Below, in pieces: positions 13,317 through 24,809 of a DNA stretch of 64,000 bases. The stretch comes from Petrolisthes cinctipes (taxonomy: Eukaryota > Arthropoda > Malacostraca > Decapoda > Porcellanidae), in the NCBI GenBank assembly GCA_033782935.1, contig JAWQEG010000259.1, positions 2,706,001 to 2,770,000 of the forward strand, in the 5' to 3' direction. The notes beneath the pieces are model-generated. The model saw only the letters and a program-made list of their open reading frames with translations, was not told the DNA's origin and did no database searches. Position 1 is the first letter of the stretch. Each line of letters begins with the position of its first letter. A program made the position numbers and the translations under genes.

Positions 13317-15347
13317 ATGCTGAAAATCGATATTTTAGGTGCCCAAAGTCAATATGTGCATGCCTATTCTGTACCTGTTTATATCTCAAATTCAGGCTCA
13401 AAACACCCGAAAATTCGGTATTTTTGGGTCCTAGAAGCGATCTGTACATCCCTACTCCTAGTTAGAATGTTTTCAAGATACAGACCCAAAACATGCTCAA
13501 AATCGATATTTTAGGTGCCCAAAAGTCGATATGTGCATGCATCTTCTGTACCCGTTTATATCTCAAATTCAGGCTCAAAACACCCGAAAATTCGATATTT
13601 TGGGGTCCCAGAAGCGATCTGTACATGCCTACTCAGTGCTATAATATTTTCAAAATATAGGCCCAAAACATGCTAAAAATCGATATTTTAGGTGCCCAAA
13701 GTCGATATCTCAAATTCAGGCCCAAAACACCCAAAAATTCGATATTTTGGGGTCCCAGAACCGATCTGTACATGCCTACTCCGTGTTAGAGTATTTTCAA
13801 TATACAGGCCCAAAACATACTGAAAATCGATCTTATTGATGCCCAAAAGTCGGTATGTTGATGCATCTTCTGTACCCGTTTATATCTCAAATTCAGGCTC
13901 AAAACACCCGAAAATTCGATATTTTTGGGTCCCAGAAGCGATCTGTACATGCCTACTCCTAGTTAGAGTATTTTCAAAATATAGGCCCAAAACATGCTGA
14001 AAATCGATATTTTAGGTGCCCAAAGTCAATATGTGCATGCATATTCTGTACCTGTTTATATCTCAAATTCAGGCTCAAAACACCCGAAAATTCGGTATTT
14101 TTGGGTCCTAGAAGCGATCTGTACATCCCTACTCCTAGTTAGAATGTTTTCAAGATACAGACCCAAAACATGCTGAAAATCGATATTTTAGGTGCCCAAA
14201 AGTCGATATGTGCATGCATCTTCTGTACCCGTTTATATCTCAAATTCGGGCTCAAAACACCCGAAAATTCGATATTTTGGGGTCCCAGAAGCGATCTGTA
14301 CATGCCTACTCAGTGCTATAATATTTTCAAAATATAGGCCCAAAACATGCTAAAAATCGATATTTTAGGTGCCCAAAGTCGATATCTCAAATTCAGGCCC
14401 AAAACACCCAAAAATTCGATATTTTGGGGTCCCAGAACCGATCTGTACATGCCTACTCCGTGTTAGAGTATTTTTAATATACAGGCCCAAAACATACTGA
14501 AAATCGATCTTATTGATGCCCAAAAGTCGGTATGTTGATGCATCTTCTGTACCCGTTTATATCTCAAATTCAGGCTCAAAACACCCGAAAATTCGATATT
14601 TTTGGGTCCCAGAAGCGATCTGTACATGCCTACTCCTAGTTAGAGTATTTTCAAAATACAGGCCCAAAACATGCTGAAAATCGATATTTTAGGTGCCCAA
14701 AGTCAATATGTGCATGCATATTCTGTACCTGTTTATATCTCAAATTCAGGCTCAAAACACCCGAAAATTCGGTATTTTTGGTTCCTAGAAGCGATCTGTA
14801 CATCCCTACTCCTAGTTAGAATGTTTTCAAGATACAGACCCAAAACATGCTGAAAATCGATATTTTAGGTGCCCAAAAGTCGATATGTGCATGCATCTTC
14901 TGTACCCGTTTATATCTCAAATTCGGTCTCAAAACACCCGAAAATTCGGTATTTTGGGGTCCCAGAGGCGATCTGTACATGCCTACTCAGTGCTATAATA
15001 TTTTCAAAATATAGGCCCAAAACATGCTAAAAATCGATATTTTAGGTGCCCAAAGTCGATATCTCAAATTCAGGCCCAAAACACCCAAAAATTCGATATT
15101 TTGGGGTCCCAGAACCGATCTGTACATGCCTACTCCGTGTTAGAGTATTTTCAATATACAGGCCCAAAACATACTGAAAATCGATCTTATTGATGACCAA
15201 AAGTCGATATGTTGATGCATCTTCTGTACCCGTTTATATCTCAAATTCAGGCTCAAAACACCCGAAAATTCGATATTTTGGGGTCCCAGAAGCGATTTAT
15301 ACTTGCCTACTCCGTGTTAGAGTATTTTAAAAATACAGGCCCAAAAC
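13317..15347 (+). repeat. Three 677-bp higher-order units in a row
   Basis: Units start at 13317, 13994 and 14671, each exactly 677 bp apart. This is the longest uninterrupted run of the four-monomer unit in the window. The third unit shows drift: GGTTCCTAG for GGGTCCTAG near 14780, and its last monomer is the CCGTGTTAGAG type. The run is followed by the GTGACC monomer that opens the next large segment. Confidence 0.88.
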
Positions 15348-16329
15348 AAGCTGAAAATCGATATTTTAGGTGACCAAAGTCAATATGTGTATGTATCTTC
15401 TGCACCCGTTTATATCCCAAATTCAACCTCAAAACACCCGAAAATTCGATATTTTTGGGTCCCAGAAGCGATCTGTACATGCCTACTCAGTGCTAGAATG
15501 TTTTCAAAATATAGGCTCAAAAACATGCAAAAAATCGATATTTTAATTGTCCAAAGTCGATATGTGCATGCATCATCTTTACCCGTTTATATATTAAATT
15601 CAGGCTCAAAACACACGAAAATTCGATATTTTGGGGTACCAGAAGTAATCTGTACATGCCTACTTAGTGCTAGAATATTTTCAAAATATAGGCCCAAAAC
15701 ATGCTAAAATCGATATTTTAGGTGCCCAAAGTCGATATCTCAAATTCAGGCCCAAAACACCCGAAAATTCGATATTTTGGGGTCCCAGAGGCGAACTGTA
15801 CATGCCTACTCCGTGTTAGAGTATTTTCAAAATACAGGCCCATAACATACTGAAAATCGATATTTTAGGTGCCCAAAGTCGATATTTCAAATTCAGGCCC
15901 AAAACACCCAAAAATTCGATATTTTGGGGTCCCAGAAGCGAACTGTACATGCCTACTCCGTGTTAGAGTATTTTCAAAATAAAGGCCCAAAACATACTGA
16001 AAATCGATCTTTTAGGTGCCCAAAAGTCGATATGTGCATGCATCTTCTGTACCCGTTTATATCTCAAATTCAGGCTCAAAACACCCGAAAATTCGGTATT
16101 CTGGGGTCCCAGAAGCTATCTGTATATGCCTACTCCTAGTTAGAGTATTTTCAAAATACAGGCCCAAAACATGCTAAAAATCGATATTTTAGGTGCCCAA
16201 ATCAATATGTGCATGTATATTCTGTACCCGTTTATATCTCAAATTCAGGCTCAAAACACCCGAAAATTCGGAATTTTTGGGTCCTAGAAACGATCTGTAC
16301 ATCCCTACTCCTAGTTAGAATGTTTTCAA

Positions 16330-16345
16330 GATACAGGCCTAAAAC
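16330..16345 (+). other. Junction of a precise 177-bp monomer loss
   Basis: Copy 1 reads GATACAGACCC at 11095 and then, one monomer later, CACAGGCCTAAAAC at 11274. Copy 2 reads GATACAGGCCTAAAAC here, joining the two. The missing bases correspond to 11101-11277, exactly one 177-bp monomer, with the join in the shared ACAG. Unequal exchange one monomer out of register explains this. Confidence 0.88.
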
Positions 16346-16845
16346 ATACTGAAAATCGATCTTATTGATGCCCAAAAGTCGATATGTTGATGCATCTTCT
16401 GCACCCGTTTATATCCCAAATTCAACCTCAAAACACCCGAAAATTCGATATTTTTGGGTCCCAGAAGCGATCTGTACATGCCTACTCAGTGCTAGAATGT
16501 TTTCAAAATATATGCTCAAAACATGCTAAAAATCGATATTTTAATTGTCCAAAGTCGATATGTGCATGCATCATCTTTACCCGTTTATATATCAAATTCA
16601 GGCTCAAAACACACGAAAATTCGATATTTTGGGGCCCCAGAAGTAATCTGTACATGCCTACTTAGTGCTAGAATATTTTCAAAATATAGGCCCAAAACAT
16701 GCTAAAAATCGATATTTTAGGTGCCCAAAGTCGATATCTCTAATTCAGGCCCAAAACACCCGAAAATTCGATATTTTGGGGTCCCAGAGGCGAACTGTAC
16801 ATGCCTACTCCTAGTTAGAGTATTTTCAAAATACAGGCCCAAAAC

Positions 16846-18199
16846 ATGCTGAAAATCGATATTTTAGGTGCCCAAAGTCAATATGTGCATGCCTATTCTG
16901 TACCTGTTTATATCTCAAATTCAGGCTCAAAACACCCGAAAATTCGGTATTTTTGGGTCCTAGAAGCGATCTCTACATCCCTACTCATAGTTAGAATGTT
17001 TTCAAGATACAGACCCAAAACATGCTCAAAACCGATATTTTAGGTGCCCAAAAGTCGATATGTGCATGCATCTTCTGTACCCGTTTATATCTCAAATTCA
17101 GGCTCAAAACACCCGAAAATTCGATATTTTGGGGTCCCAGAAGCGATCTGTACATGCCTACTCAGTGCTATAATATTTTCAAAATATAGGCCCAAAACAT
17201 GCTAAAAATCGATATTTTAGGTGCCCAAAGTCGATATCTCAAATTCAGGCCCAAAACACCCAAAAATTCGATATTTTGGGGTCCCAGAACCGATCTGTAC
17301 ATGCCTACTCCGTGTTAGAGTATTTTCAATATACAGGCCCAAAACATACCGAAAATCGATCTTATTGATGCCCAAAAGTCGGTATGTTGATGCATCTTCT
17401 GTACCCGTTTATATCTCAAATTCAGGCTCAAAACTCCCGAAAATTCGATATTTTTGGGTCCCAGAAGCGATCTGTACATGCCTACTCCTAGTTAGAGTAT
17501 TTTCAAAATACAGGCCCAAAACATGCTGAAAATCGATATTTTAGGTGCCCAAAGTCAATATGTGCATGCCTATTCTGTACCTGTTTATATCTCAAATTCA
17601 GGCTCAAAACACCCGAAAATTCGGTATTTTTGGGTCCTAGAAGCGATCTGTACATCCCTACTCCTAGTTAGAATGTTTTCAAGATACAGACCCAAAACAT
17701 GCTCAAAATCGATATTTTAGGTGCCCAAAAGTCGATATGTGCATGCATCTTCTGTACCCGTTTATATCTCAAATTCGGTCTCAAAACACCCGAAAATTCG
17801 ATATTTTGGGGTCCCAGAGGCGATCTGTACATGCCTACTCAGTGCTATAATATTTTCAAAATATAGGCCCAAAACATGCTAAAAATCGATATTTTAGGTG
17901 CCCAAAGTCGATATCTCAAATTCAGGCCCAAAACACCCAAAAATTCGATATTTTGGGGTCCCAGAACCGATCTGTACATGCCTACTCCGTGTTAGAGTAT
18001 TTTCAATATACAGGCCCAAAACATACTGAAAATCGATCTTATTGATGCCCAAAAGTCGATATGTTGATGCATCTTCTGTACCCGTTTATATCTCAAATTC
18101 AGGCTCAAAACACCCGAAAATTCGATATTTTGGGGTCCCAGAAGCGATCTATACTTGCCTACTCCGTGTTAGAGTATTTTAAAAATACAGGCCCAAAAC
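16846..18199 (+). repeat. Two 677-bp higher-order units
   Basis: Units start at 16846 and 17523. They are the counterparts of 11787 and 12464 at a constant offset of 5,059 bp, down to the TCTCTACATCC and CTACTCATAG marks. Differences are single bases, for example AAAACCGATATTTT near 17031 for AAAATCGATATTTT, and ATACCGAAAATCG near 17347. Confidence 0.87.
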
Positions 18200-18375
18200 A
18201 AGCTGAAAATCGATATTTTAGGTGACCAAAGTCAATATGTGTATGTATCTTCTGCACCCGTTTATATCCCAAATTCAACCTCAAAACACCCGAAAATTTT
18301 ATATTTTGGGGTTCCAGAGGCGAACTGTACATGCCTACTCCTAGTTAGAGTATTTTCAAAATACAGGCCCAAAAC

Positions 18376-19729
18376 ATGCTGAAAATCGATATTTTAGGTG
18401 CCCAAAGTCAATATGTGCATGCCTATTCTGTACCTGTTTATATCTCAAATTCAGGCTCAAAACACCCGAAAATTCGGTATTTTTGGGTCCTAGAAGCGAT
18501 CTGTACATCCCTACTCCTAGTTAGAATGTTTTCAAGATACAGACCCAAAACATGCTCAAAATCGATATTTTAGGTGCCCAAAATTCGATATGTGCATGCA
18601 TCTTCTGTACCCGTTTATATCTCAAATTCAGGCTCAAAACACTCGAAAATTCGATATTTTGGGGTCCCAGAAGCGATCTGTACATGCCTACTCAGTGCTA
18701 TAATATTTTCAAAATATAGGCCCAAAACATGCTAAAAATCGATATTTTAGGTGCCCAAAGTCGATATCTCAAATTCAGGCCCAAAACACCCAAAAATTCG
18801 ATATTTTGGGGTCCCAGAACCGATCTGTACATGCCTACTCCGTGTTAGAGTATTTTCAATATACAGGCCCAAAACATACTGAAAATCGATCTTATTGATG
18901 CCCAAAAGTCGGTATGTTGATGCATCTTCTGTACCCGTTTATATCTCAAATTCAGGCTCAAAACACCCGAAAATTCGATATTTTTGGGTCCCAGAAGCGA
19001 TCTGTACATGCCTACTCCTAGTTAGAGTATTTTCAAAATATAGGCCCAAAACATGCTGAAAATCGATATTTTAGGTGCCCAAAGTCAATATGTGCATGCA
19101 TATTCTGTACCTGTTTATATCTCAAATTCAGGCTCAAAACACCCGAAAATTCGGTATTTTTGGGTCCTAGAAGCGATCTGTACATCCCTACTCCTAGTTA
19201 GAATGTTTTCAAGATACAGACCAAAAACATGCTGAAAATCGATATTTTAGGTGCCCAAAAGTCGATATGTGCATGCATCTTCTGTACCCGTTTATATCTC
19301 AAATTCGGGCTCAAAACACCCTAAAATTCGATATTTTGGGGTCCCAGAAGCGATCTGTACATGCCTACTCAGTGCTATAATATTTTCAAAATATAGGCCC
19401 AAAACATGCTAAAAATCGATATTTTAGGTGCCCAAAGTCGATATCTCAAATTCAGGCCCAAAACACCCAAAAATTCGATATTTTGGGGTCCCAAAAGCGA
19501 TTTGTACATGCCTACTCCGTGTTAGAGTATTTTCAATATACAGGCCCAAAACATACTGAAAATCGATCTTTTTGATGCCCAAAAGTCGATATGTTGATGC
19601 ATCTTCTGTACCCGTTTATATCTCAAATTCAGGCTCAAACCACCCGAATATTCGATATTTTGGGGTCCCAGATGCGATCTATACTTGCCTACTCCGTGTT
19701 AGAGTATTTTCAAAATACAGGCCCAAAAC
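18376..19729 (+). repeat. Two 677-bp higher-order units
   Basis: Units start at 18376 and 19053. The first matches 13317 at offset 5,059. The second matches 7582 at offset 11,471, sharing its CAGACCAAAAACATGC, CCCAAAAGCGATTTG and GATCTTTTTGATGCCC marks. A switch between two source segments therefore lies inside this run. Confidence 0.85.
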
Positions 19730-21840
19730 AAGCTGAAAATCGATATTTTAGGTGACCAAAGTCAATATATGTATGTATCTTCTGCACCCGTTTATATCCC
19801 AAATTCAACCTCAAAACACCCGAAAATTCGATATTTTTGGGTCCCAGAAGCGATTTGTACATGCCTACTCAGTACTAGAATGTTTTCAAAATATAGGCTC
19901 AAAACATGCAAAAAATCGATATTTTAATTGTCCAAAGTCGATATGTGCATGCATCATCTTTACCCGTTTATATATCAAATTCAGGCTCAAAACACACGAA
20001 AATTCGATATTTTGGGGCCACAGAAGTAATCTGTACATGCCTACTTAGTGCTAGAATATTTTCAAAATATAGGCCCAAAACATGCTAAAAATCGATATTT
20101 TAGGTGCCCAAAGTCGATATCTCTAATTCAGGCCCAAAACACCCGAAAATTCGATATTTTGGGGTCCCAGAGGCGAACTGTACATGCCTACTCCTAGTTA
20201 GAGTATTTTCAAAATACAGGCCCAAAACATACTGAAAATCGATATTTTAGGTGCCCAAAATCAATATGTGCATGCCTATTCTGTACCTGTTTATATCTCA
20301 AATTCAGGCTCAAAACACCCGAAAATTCGGTATTTTTGGGTCCTAGAAGCGATCTGTACATCCCTACTCATAGTTAGAATGTTTTCAAGATACAGACCCA
20401 AAACATGCTCAAAATCGATATTTTAGGTGCCCAAAAGTCGATATGTGCATGCATCTTCTGTACCCGTTTATATCTCAAATTCGGTCTCAAAACACCCGAA
20501 AATTCGATATTTTGGGGTCCCAGAGGCGATCTGTACATGCCTACTCAGTGCTATAATATTTTCAAAATATAGGCCCAAAACATGCTAAAAATCGATATTT
20601 TAGGTGCCCAAAGTCGATATCTCAAATTCAGGCCCAAAACACCCAAAAATTCGATATTTTGGGGTCCCAGAACCGATCTGTACATGCCTACTCCGTGTTA
20701 GAGTATTTTCAATATACAGGCCCAAAACATACTGAAAATCGATCTTATTGATGCCCAAAAGTCGATATGTTGATGCATCTTCTGTACCCGTTTATATCTC
20801 AAATTCAGGCTCAAAACACCCGAAAATTCGATATTTTGGGGTCCCAGAAGCGATTTATACTTGCCTACTCCGTGTTAGAGTATTTTAAAAATACAGGCCC
20901 AAAACAAGCTGAAAATCGATATTTTAGGTGACCAAAGTCAATATGTGTATGTATCTTCTGCACCCGTTTATATCCCAAATTCAACCTCAAAACACCCGAA
21001 AATTCGATATTTTTGGGTCCCAGAAGCGATCTGTACATGCCTACTCAGTGCTAGAATGTTTTCAAAATATAGGCTCAAAAACATGCAAAAAATCGATATT
21101 TTAATTGTCCAAAGTCGATATGTGCATGCATCATCTTTACCCGTTTATATATCAAATTCAGGCTCAAAACACACGAAAATTCGATATTTTGGGGTACCAG
21201 AAGTAATCTGTACATGCCTACTTAGTGCTAGAATATTTTCAAAATATAGGCCCAAAACATGCTAAAATCGATATTTTAGGTGCCCAAAGTCGATATCTCA
21301 AATTCAGGCCCAAAACACCCGAAAATTCGATATTTTGGGGTCCCAGAGGCGAACTGTACATGCCTACTCCGTGTTAGAGTATTTTCAAAATACAGGCCCA
21401 TAACATACTGAAAATCGATATTTTAGGTGCCCAAAGTCGATATTTCAAATTCAGGCCCAAAACACCCAAAAATTCGATATTTTGGGGTCCCAGAAGCGAA
21501 CTGTACATGCCTACTCCGTGTTAGAGTATTTTCAAAATAAAGGCCCAAAACATACTGAAAATCGATCTTTTAGGTGCCCAAAAGTCGATATGTGCATGCA
21601 TCTTCTGTACCCGTTTATATCTCAAATTCAGGCTCAAAACACCCGAAAATTCGGTATTTTGGGGTCCCAGAAGCTATCTGTATATGCCTACTCCTAGTTA
21701 GAGTATTTTCAAAATACAGGCCCAAAACATGCTAAAAATCGATATTTTAGGTGCCCAAATCAATATGTGCATGTATATTCTGTACCCGTTTATATCTCAA
21801 ATTCAGGCTCAAAACACCCGAAAATTCGGAATTTTTGGGT

Positions 21841-23546
21841 CCTAGAAACGATCTGTACATCCCTACTCCTAGTTAGAATGTTTTCAAGATACAGACCCAA
21901 AATATGCTCAAAATCGTTATTTTAGATGCCCAAAAGTCGATATGTTCATGCATCTTCTGTACCCGTTTATATCTCAAATTCAGGCTCAAAACACCCGAAA
22001 ATTCGGTATTTTGGGGTCCCAGAACCGATCTGTACATGCCTACTCCGTGTTAGAGTATTTTCAATACACAGGCCTAAAACATACTGAAAATCGATCTTAT
22101 TGATGCCCAAAAGTCGATATGTTGATGCATCTTCTGCACCCGTTTATATCCCAAATTCAACCTCAAAACACCCGAAAATTCGATATTTTTGGGTCCCAGA
22201 AGCGATCTGTACATGCCTACTCAGTGCTAGAATGTTTTCAAAATATATGCTCAAAACATGCTAAAAATCGATATTTTAATTGTCCAAAGTCGATATGTGC
22301 ATGCATCATCTTTACCCGTTTATATATCAAATTCAGGCTCAAAACACACGAAAATTCGATATTTTGGGGCCCCAGAAGTAATCTGTACATGCCTACTTAG
22401 TGCTAGAATATTTTCAAAATATAGGCCCAAAACATGCTAAAAATCGATATTTTAGGTGCCCAAAGTCGATATCTCTAATTCAGGCCCAAAACACCCGAAA
22501 ATTCGATATTTTGGGGTCCCAGAGGCGAACTGTACATGCCTACTCCTAGTTAGAGTATTTTCAAAATACAGGCCCAAAACATGCTGAAAATCGATATTTT
22601 AGGTGCCCAAAGTCAATATGTGCATGCCTATTCTGTACCTGTTTATATCTCAAATTCAGGCTCAAAACACCCGAAAATTCGGTATTTTTGGGTCCTAGAA
22701 ACGATCTGTACATCCCTACTCCTAGTTAGAATGTTTTCAAGATACAGACCCAAAATATGCTCAAAATCGTTATTTTAGATGCCCAAAAGTCGATATGTTC
22801 ATGCATCTTCTGTACCCGTTTATATCTCAAATTCAGGCTCAAAACACCCGAAAATTCGGTATTTTGGGGTCCCAGAACCGATCTGTACATGCCTACTCCG
22901 TGTTAGAGTATTTTCAATACACAGGCCTAAAACATACTGAAAATCGATCTTATTGATGCCCAAAAGTCGATATGTTGATGCATCTTCTGCACCCGTTTAT
23001 ATCCCAAATTCAACCTCAAAACACCCGAAAATTCGATATTTTTGGGTCCCAGAAGCGATCTGTACATGCCTACTCAGTGCTAGAATGTTTTCAAAATATA
23101 TGCTCAAAACATGCTAAAAATCGATATTTTAATTGTCCAAAGTCGATATGTGCATGCATCATCTTTACCCGTTTATATATCAAATTCAGGCTCAAAACAC
23201 ACGAAAATTCGATATTTTGGGGCCCCAGAAGTAATCTGTACATGCCTACTTAGTGCTAGAATATTTTCAAAATATAGGCCCAAAACATGCTAAAAATCGA
23301 TATTTTAGGTGCCCAAAGTCGATATCTCTAATTCAGGCCCAAAACACCCGAAAATTCGATATTTTGGGGTCCCAGAGGCGAACTGTACATGCCTACTCCT
23401 AGTTAGAGTATTTTCAAAATACAGGCCCAAAACATGCTGAAAATCGATATTTTAGGTGCCCAAAGTCAATATGTGCATGCCTATTCTGTACCTGTTTATA
23501 TCTCAAATTCAGGCTCAAAACACCCGAAAATTCGGTATTTTTGGGT
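21841..23546 (+). repeat. 853-bp tandem duplication with identical-looking copies
   Basis: Copies are 21841-22693 and 22694-23546. Each starts at CCTAGAAACGATC and includes the CAAAATCGTTATTTTAG and AAATATATGCTC monomers. Several lines compared base by base showed no difference. 853 equals 677+176, but these monomers are not a simple 677-bp unit plus one. It is the youngest-looking duplication in the window. Confidence 0.87.
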
Positions 23547-24787
23547 CCTAGAAGCGATCTCTACATCCCTACTCATAGTTAGAATGTTTTCAAGATACAG
23601 ACCCAAAACATGCTCAAAATCGATATTTTAGGTGCCCAAAAGTCGATATGTGCATGCATCTTCTGTACCCGTTTATATCTCAAATTCAGGCTCAAAACAC
23701 CCGAAAATTCGATATTTTGGGGTCCCAGAAGCGATCTGTACATGCCTACTCAGTGCTATAATATTTTCAAAATATAGGCCCAAAACATGCTAAAAATCGA
23801 TATTTTAGGTGCCCAAAGTCGATATCTCAAATTCAGGCCCAAAACACCCAAAAATTCGATATTTTGGGGTCCCAGAACCGATCTGTACATGCCTACTCCG
23901 TGTTAGAGTATTTTCAATATACAGGCCCAAAACATACTGAAAATCGATCTTATTGATGCCCAAAAGTCGGTATGTTGATGCATCTTCTGTACCCGTTTAT
24001 ATCTCAAATTCAGGCTCAAAACTCCCGAAAATTCGATATTTTTGGGTCCCAGAAGCGATCTGTACATGCCTACTCCTAGTTAGAGTATTTTCAAAATACA
24101 GGCCCAAAACATGCTGAAAATCGATATTTTAGGTGCCCAAAGTCAATATGTGCATGCCTATTCTGTACCTGTTTATATCTCAAATTCAGGCTCAAAACAC
24201 CCGAAAATTCGGTATTTTTGGGTCCTAGAAGCGATCTGTACATCCCTACTCCTAGTTAGAATGTTTTCAAGATACAGACCCAAAACATGCTCAAAATCGA
24301 TATTTTAGGTGCCCAAAAGTCGATATGTGCATGCATCTTCTGTACCCGTTTATATCTCAAATTCGGTCTCAAAACACCCGAAAATTCGATATTTTGGGGT
24401 CCCAGAGGCGATCTGTACATGCCTACTCAGTGCTATAATATTTTCAAAATATAGGCCCAAAACATGCTAAAAATCGATATTTTAGGTGCCCAAAGTCGAT
24501 ATCTCAAATTCAGGCCCAAAACACCCAAAAATTCGATATTTTGGGGTCCCAGAACCGATCTGTACATGCCTACTCCGTGTTAGAGTATTTTCAATATACA
24601 GGCCCAAAACATACTGAAAATCGATCTTATTGATGCCCAAAAGTCGATATGTTGATGCATCTTCTGTACCCGTTTATATCTCAAATTCAGGCTCAAAACA
24701 CCCGAAAATTCGATATTTTGGGGTCCCAGAAGCGATCTATACTTGCCTACTCCGTGTTAGAGTATTTTAAAAATACAGGCCCAAAAC
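23434..24787 (+). repeat. Two 677-bp higher-order units
   Basis: Units start at 23434 and 24111. They match 11787 and 12464 at a constant offset of 11,647 bp. A GTGACC monomer opens the last large segment at 24810. Confidence 0.87.
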
Positions 24788-24809
24788 AAGCTGAAAATCG
24801 ATATTTTAG

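Larger units (their letters stand above)
10134..15369 (+). repeat. Large segmental unit, copy 1 (5,236 bp)
   Basis: It runs from the GTGACCAAAGTCAATATG monomer to the base before the next equivalent one at 15370. It contains, in order, a monomer with AGGCTCAAAAACATGC (an extra A), a GGCCCATAAC monomer, an AAATAAAGGCCC monomer, a GAAACGATC monomer with CAAAATCGTTATTTTAG, then two and three 677-bp units. These private marks identify the other copies. Confidence 0.85.
15370..20927 (+). repeat. Large segmental unit, copy 2 (5,558 bp)
   Basis: It follows copy 1 at offset 5,236 to about 16336, then at offset 5,059 to about 19.0 kb, because one 177-bp monomer is missing. From about 19.0 to 20.4 kb it instead matches 7.6-9.0 kb at offset 11,471. 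It ends with TCGGTCTC-type sequence. It is therefore a patchwork of at least two earlier sources. Confidence 0.82.
20928..24809 (+). repeat. Large segmental unit, copy 3 (3,882 bp)
   Basis: It matches copy 1 at offset 10,794 up to about 22.7 kb. After an 853-bp tandem duplication the offset becomes 11,647. It lacks the counterpart of 13.3-15.3 kb, the triple 677-bp run, and so is shorter than copies 1 and 2. The extra-A, CATAAC and AAATAAAGG marks are all present. Confidence 0.83.
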
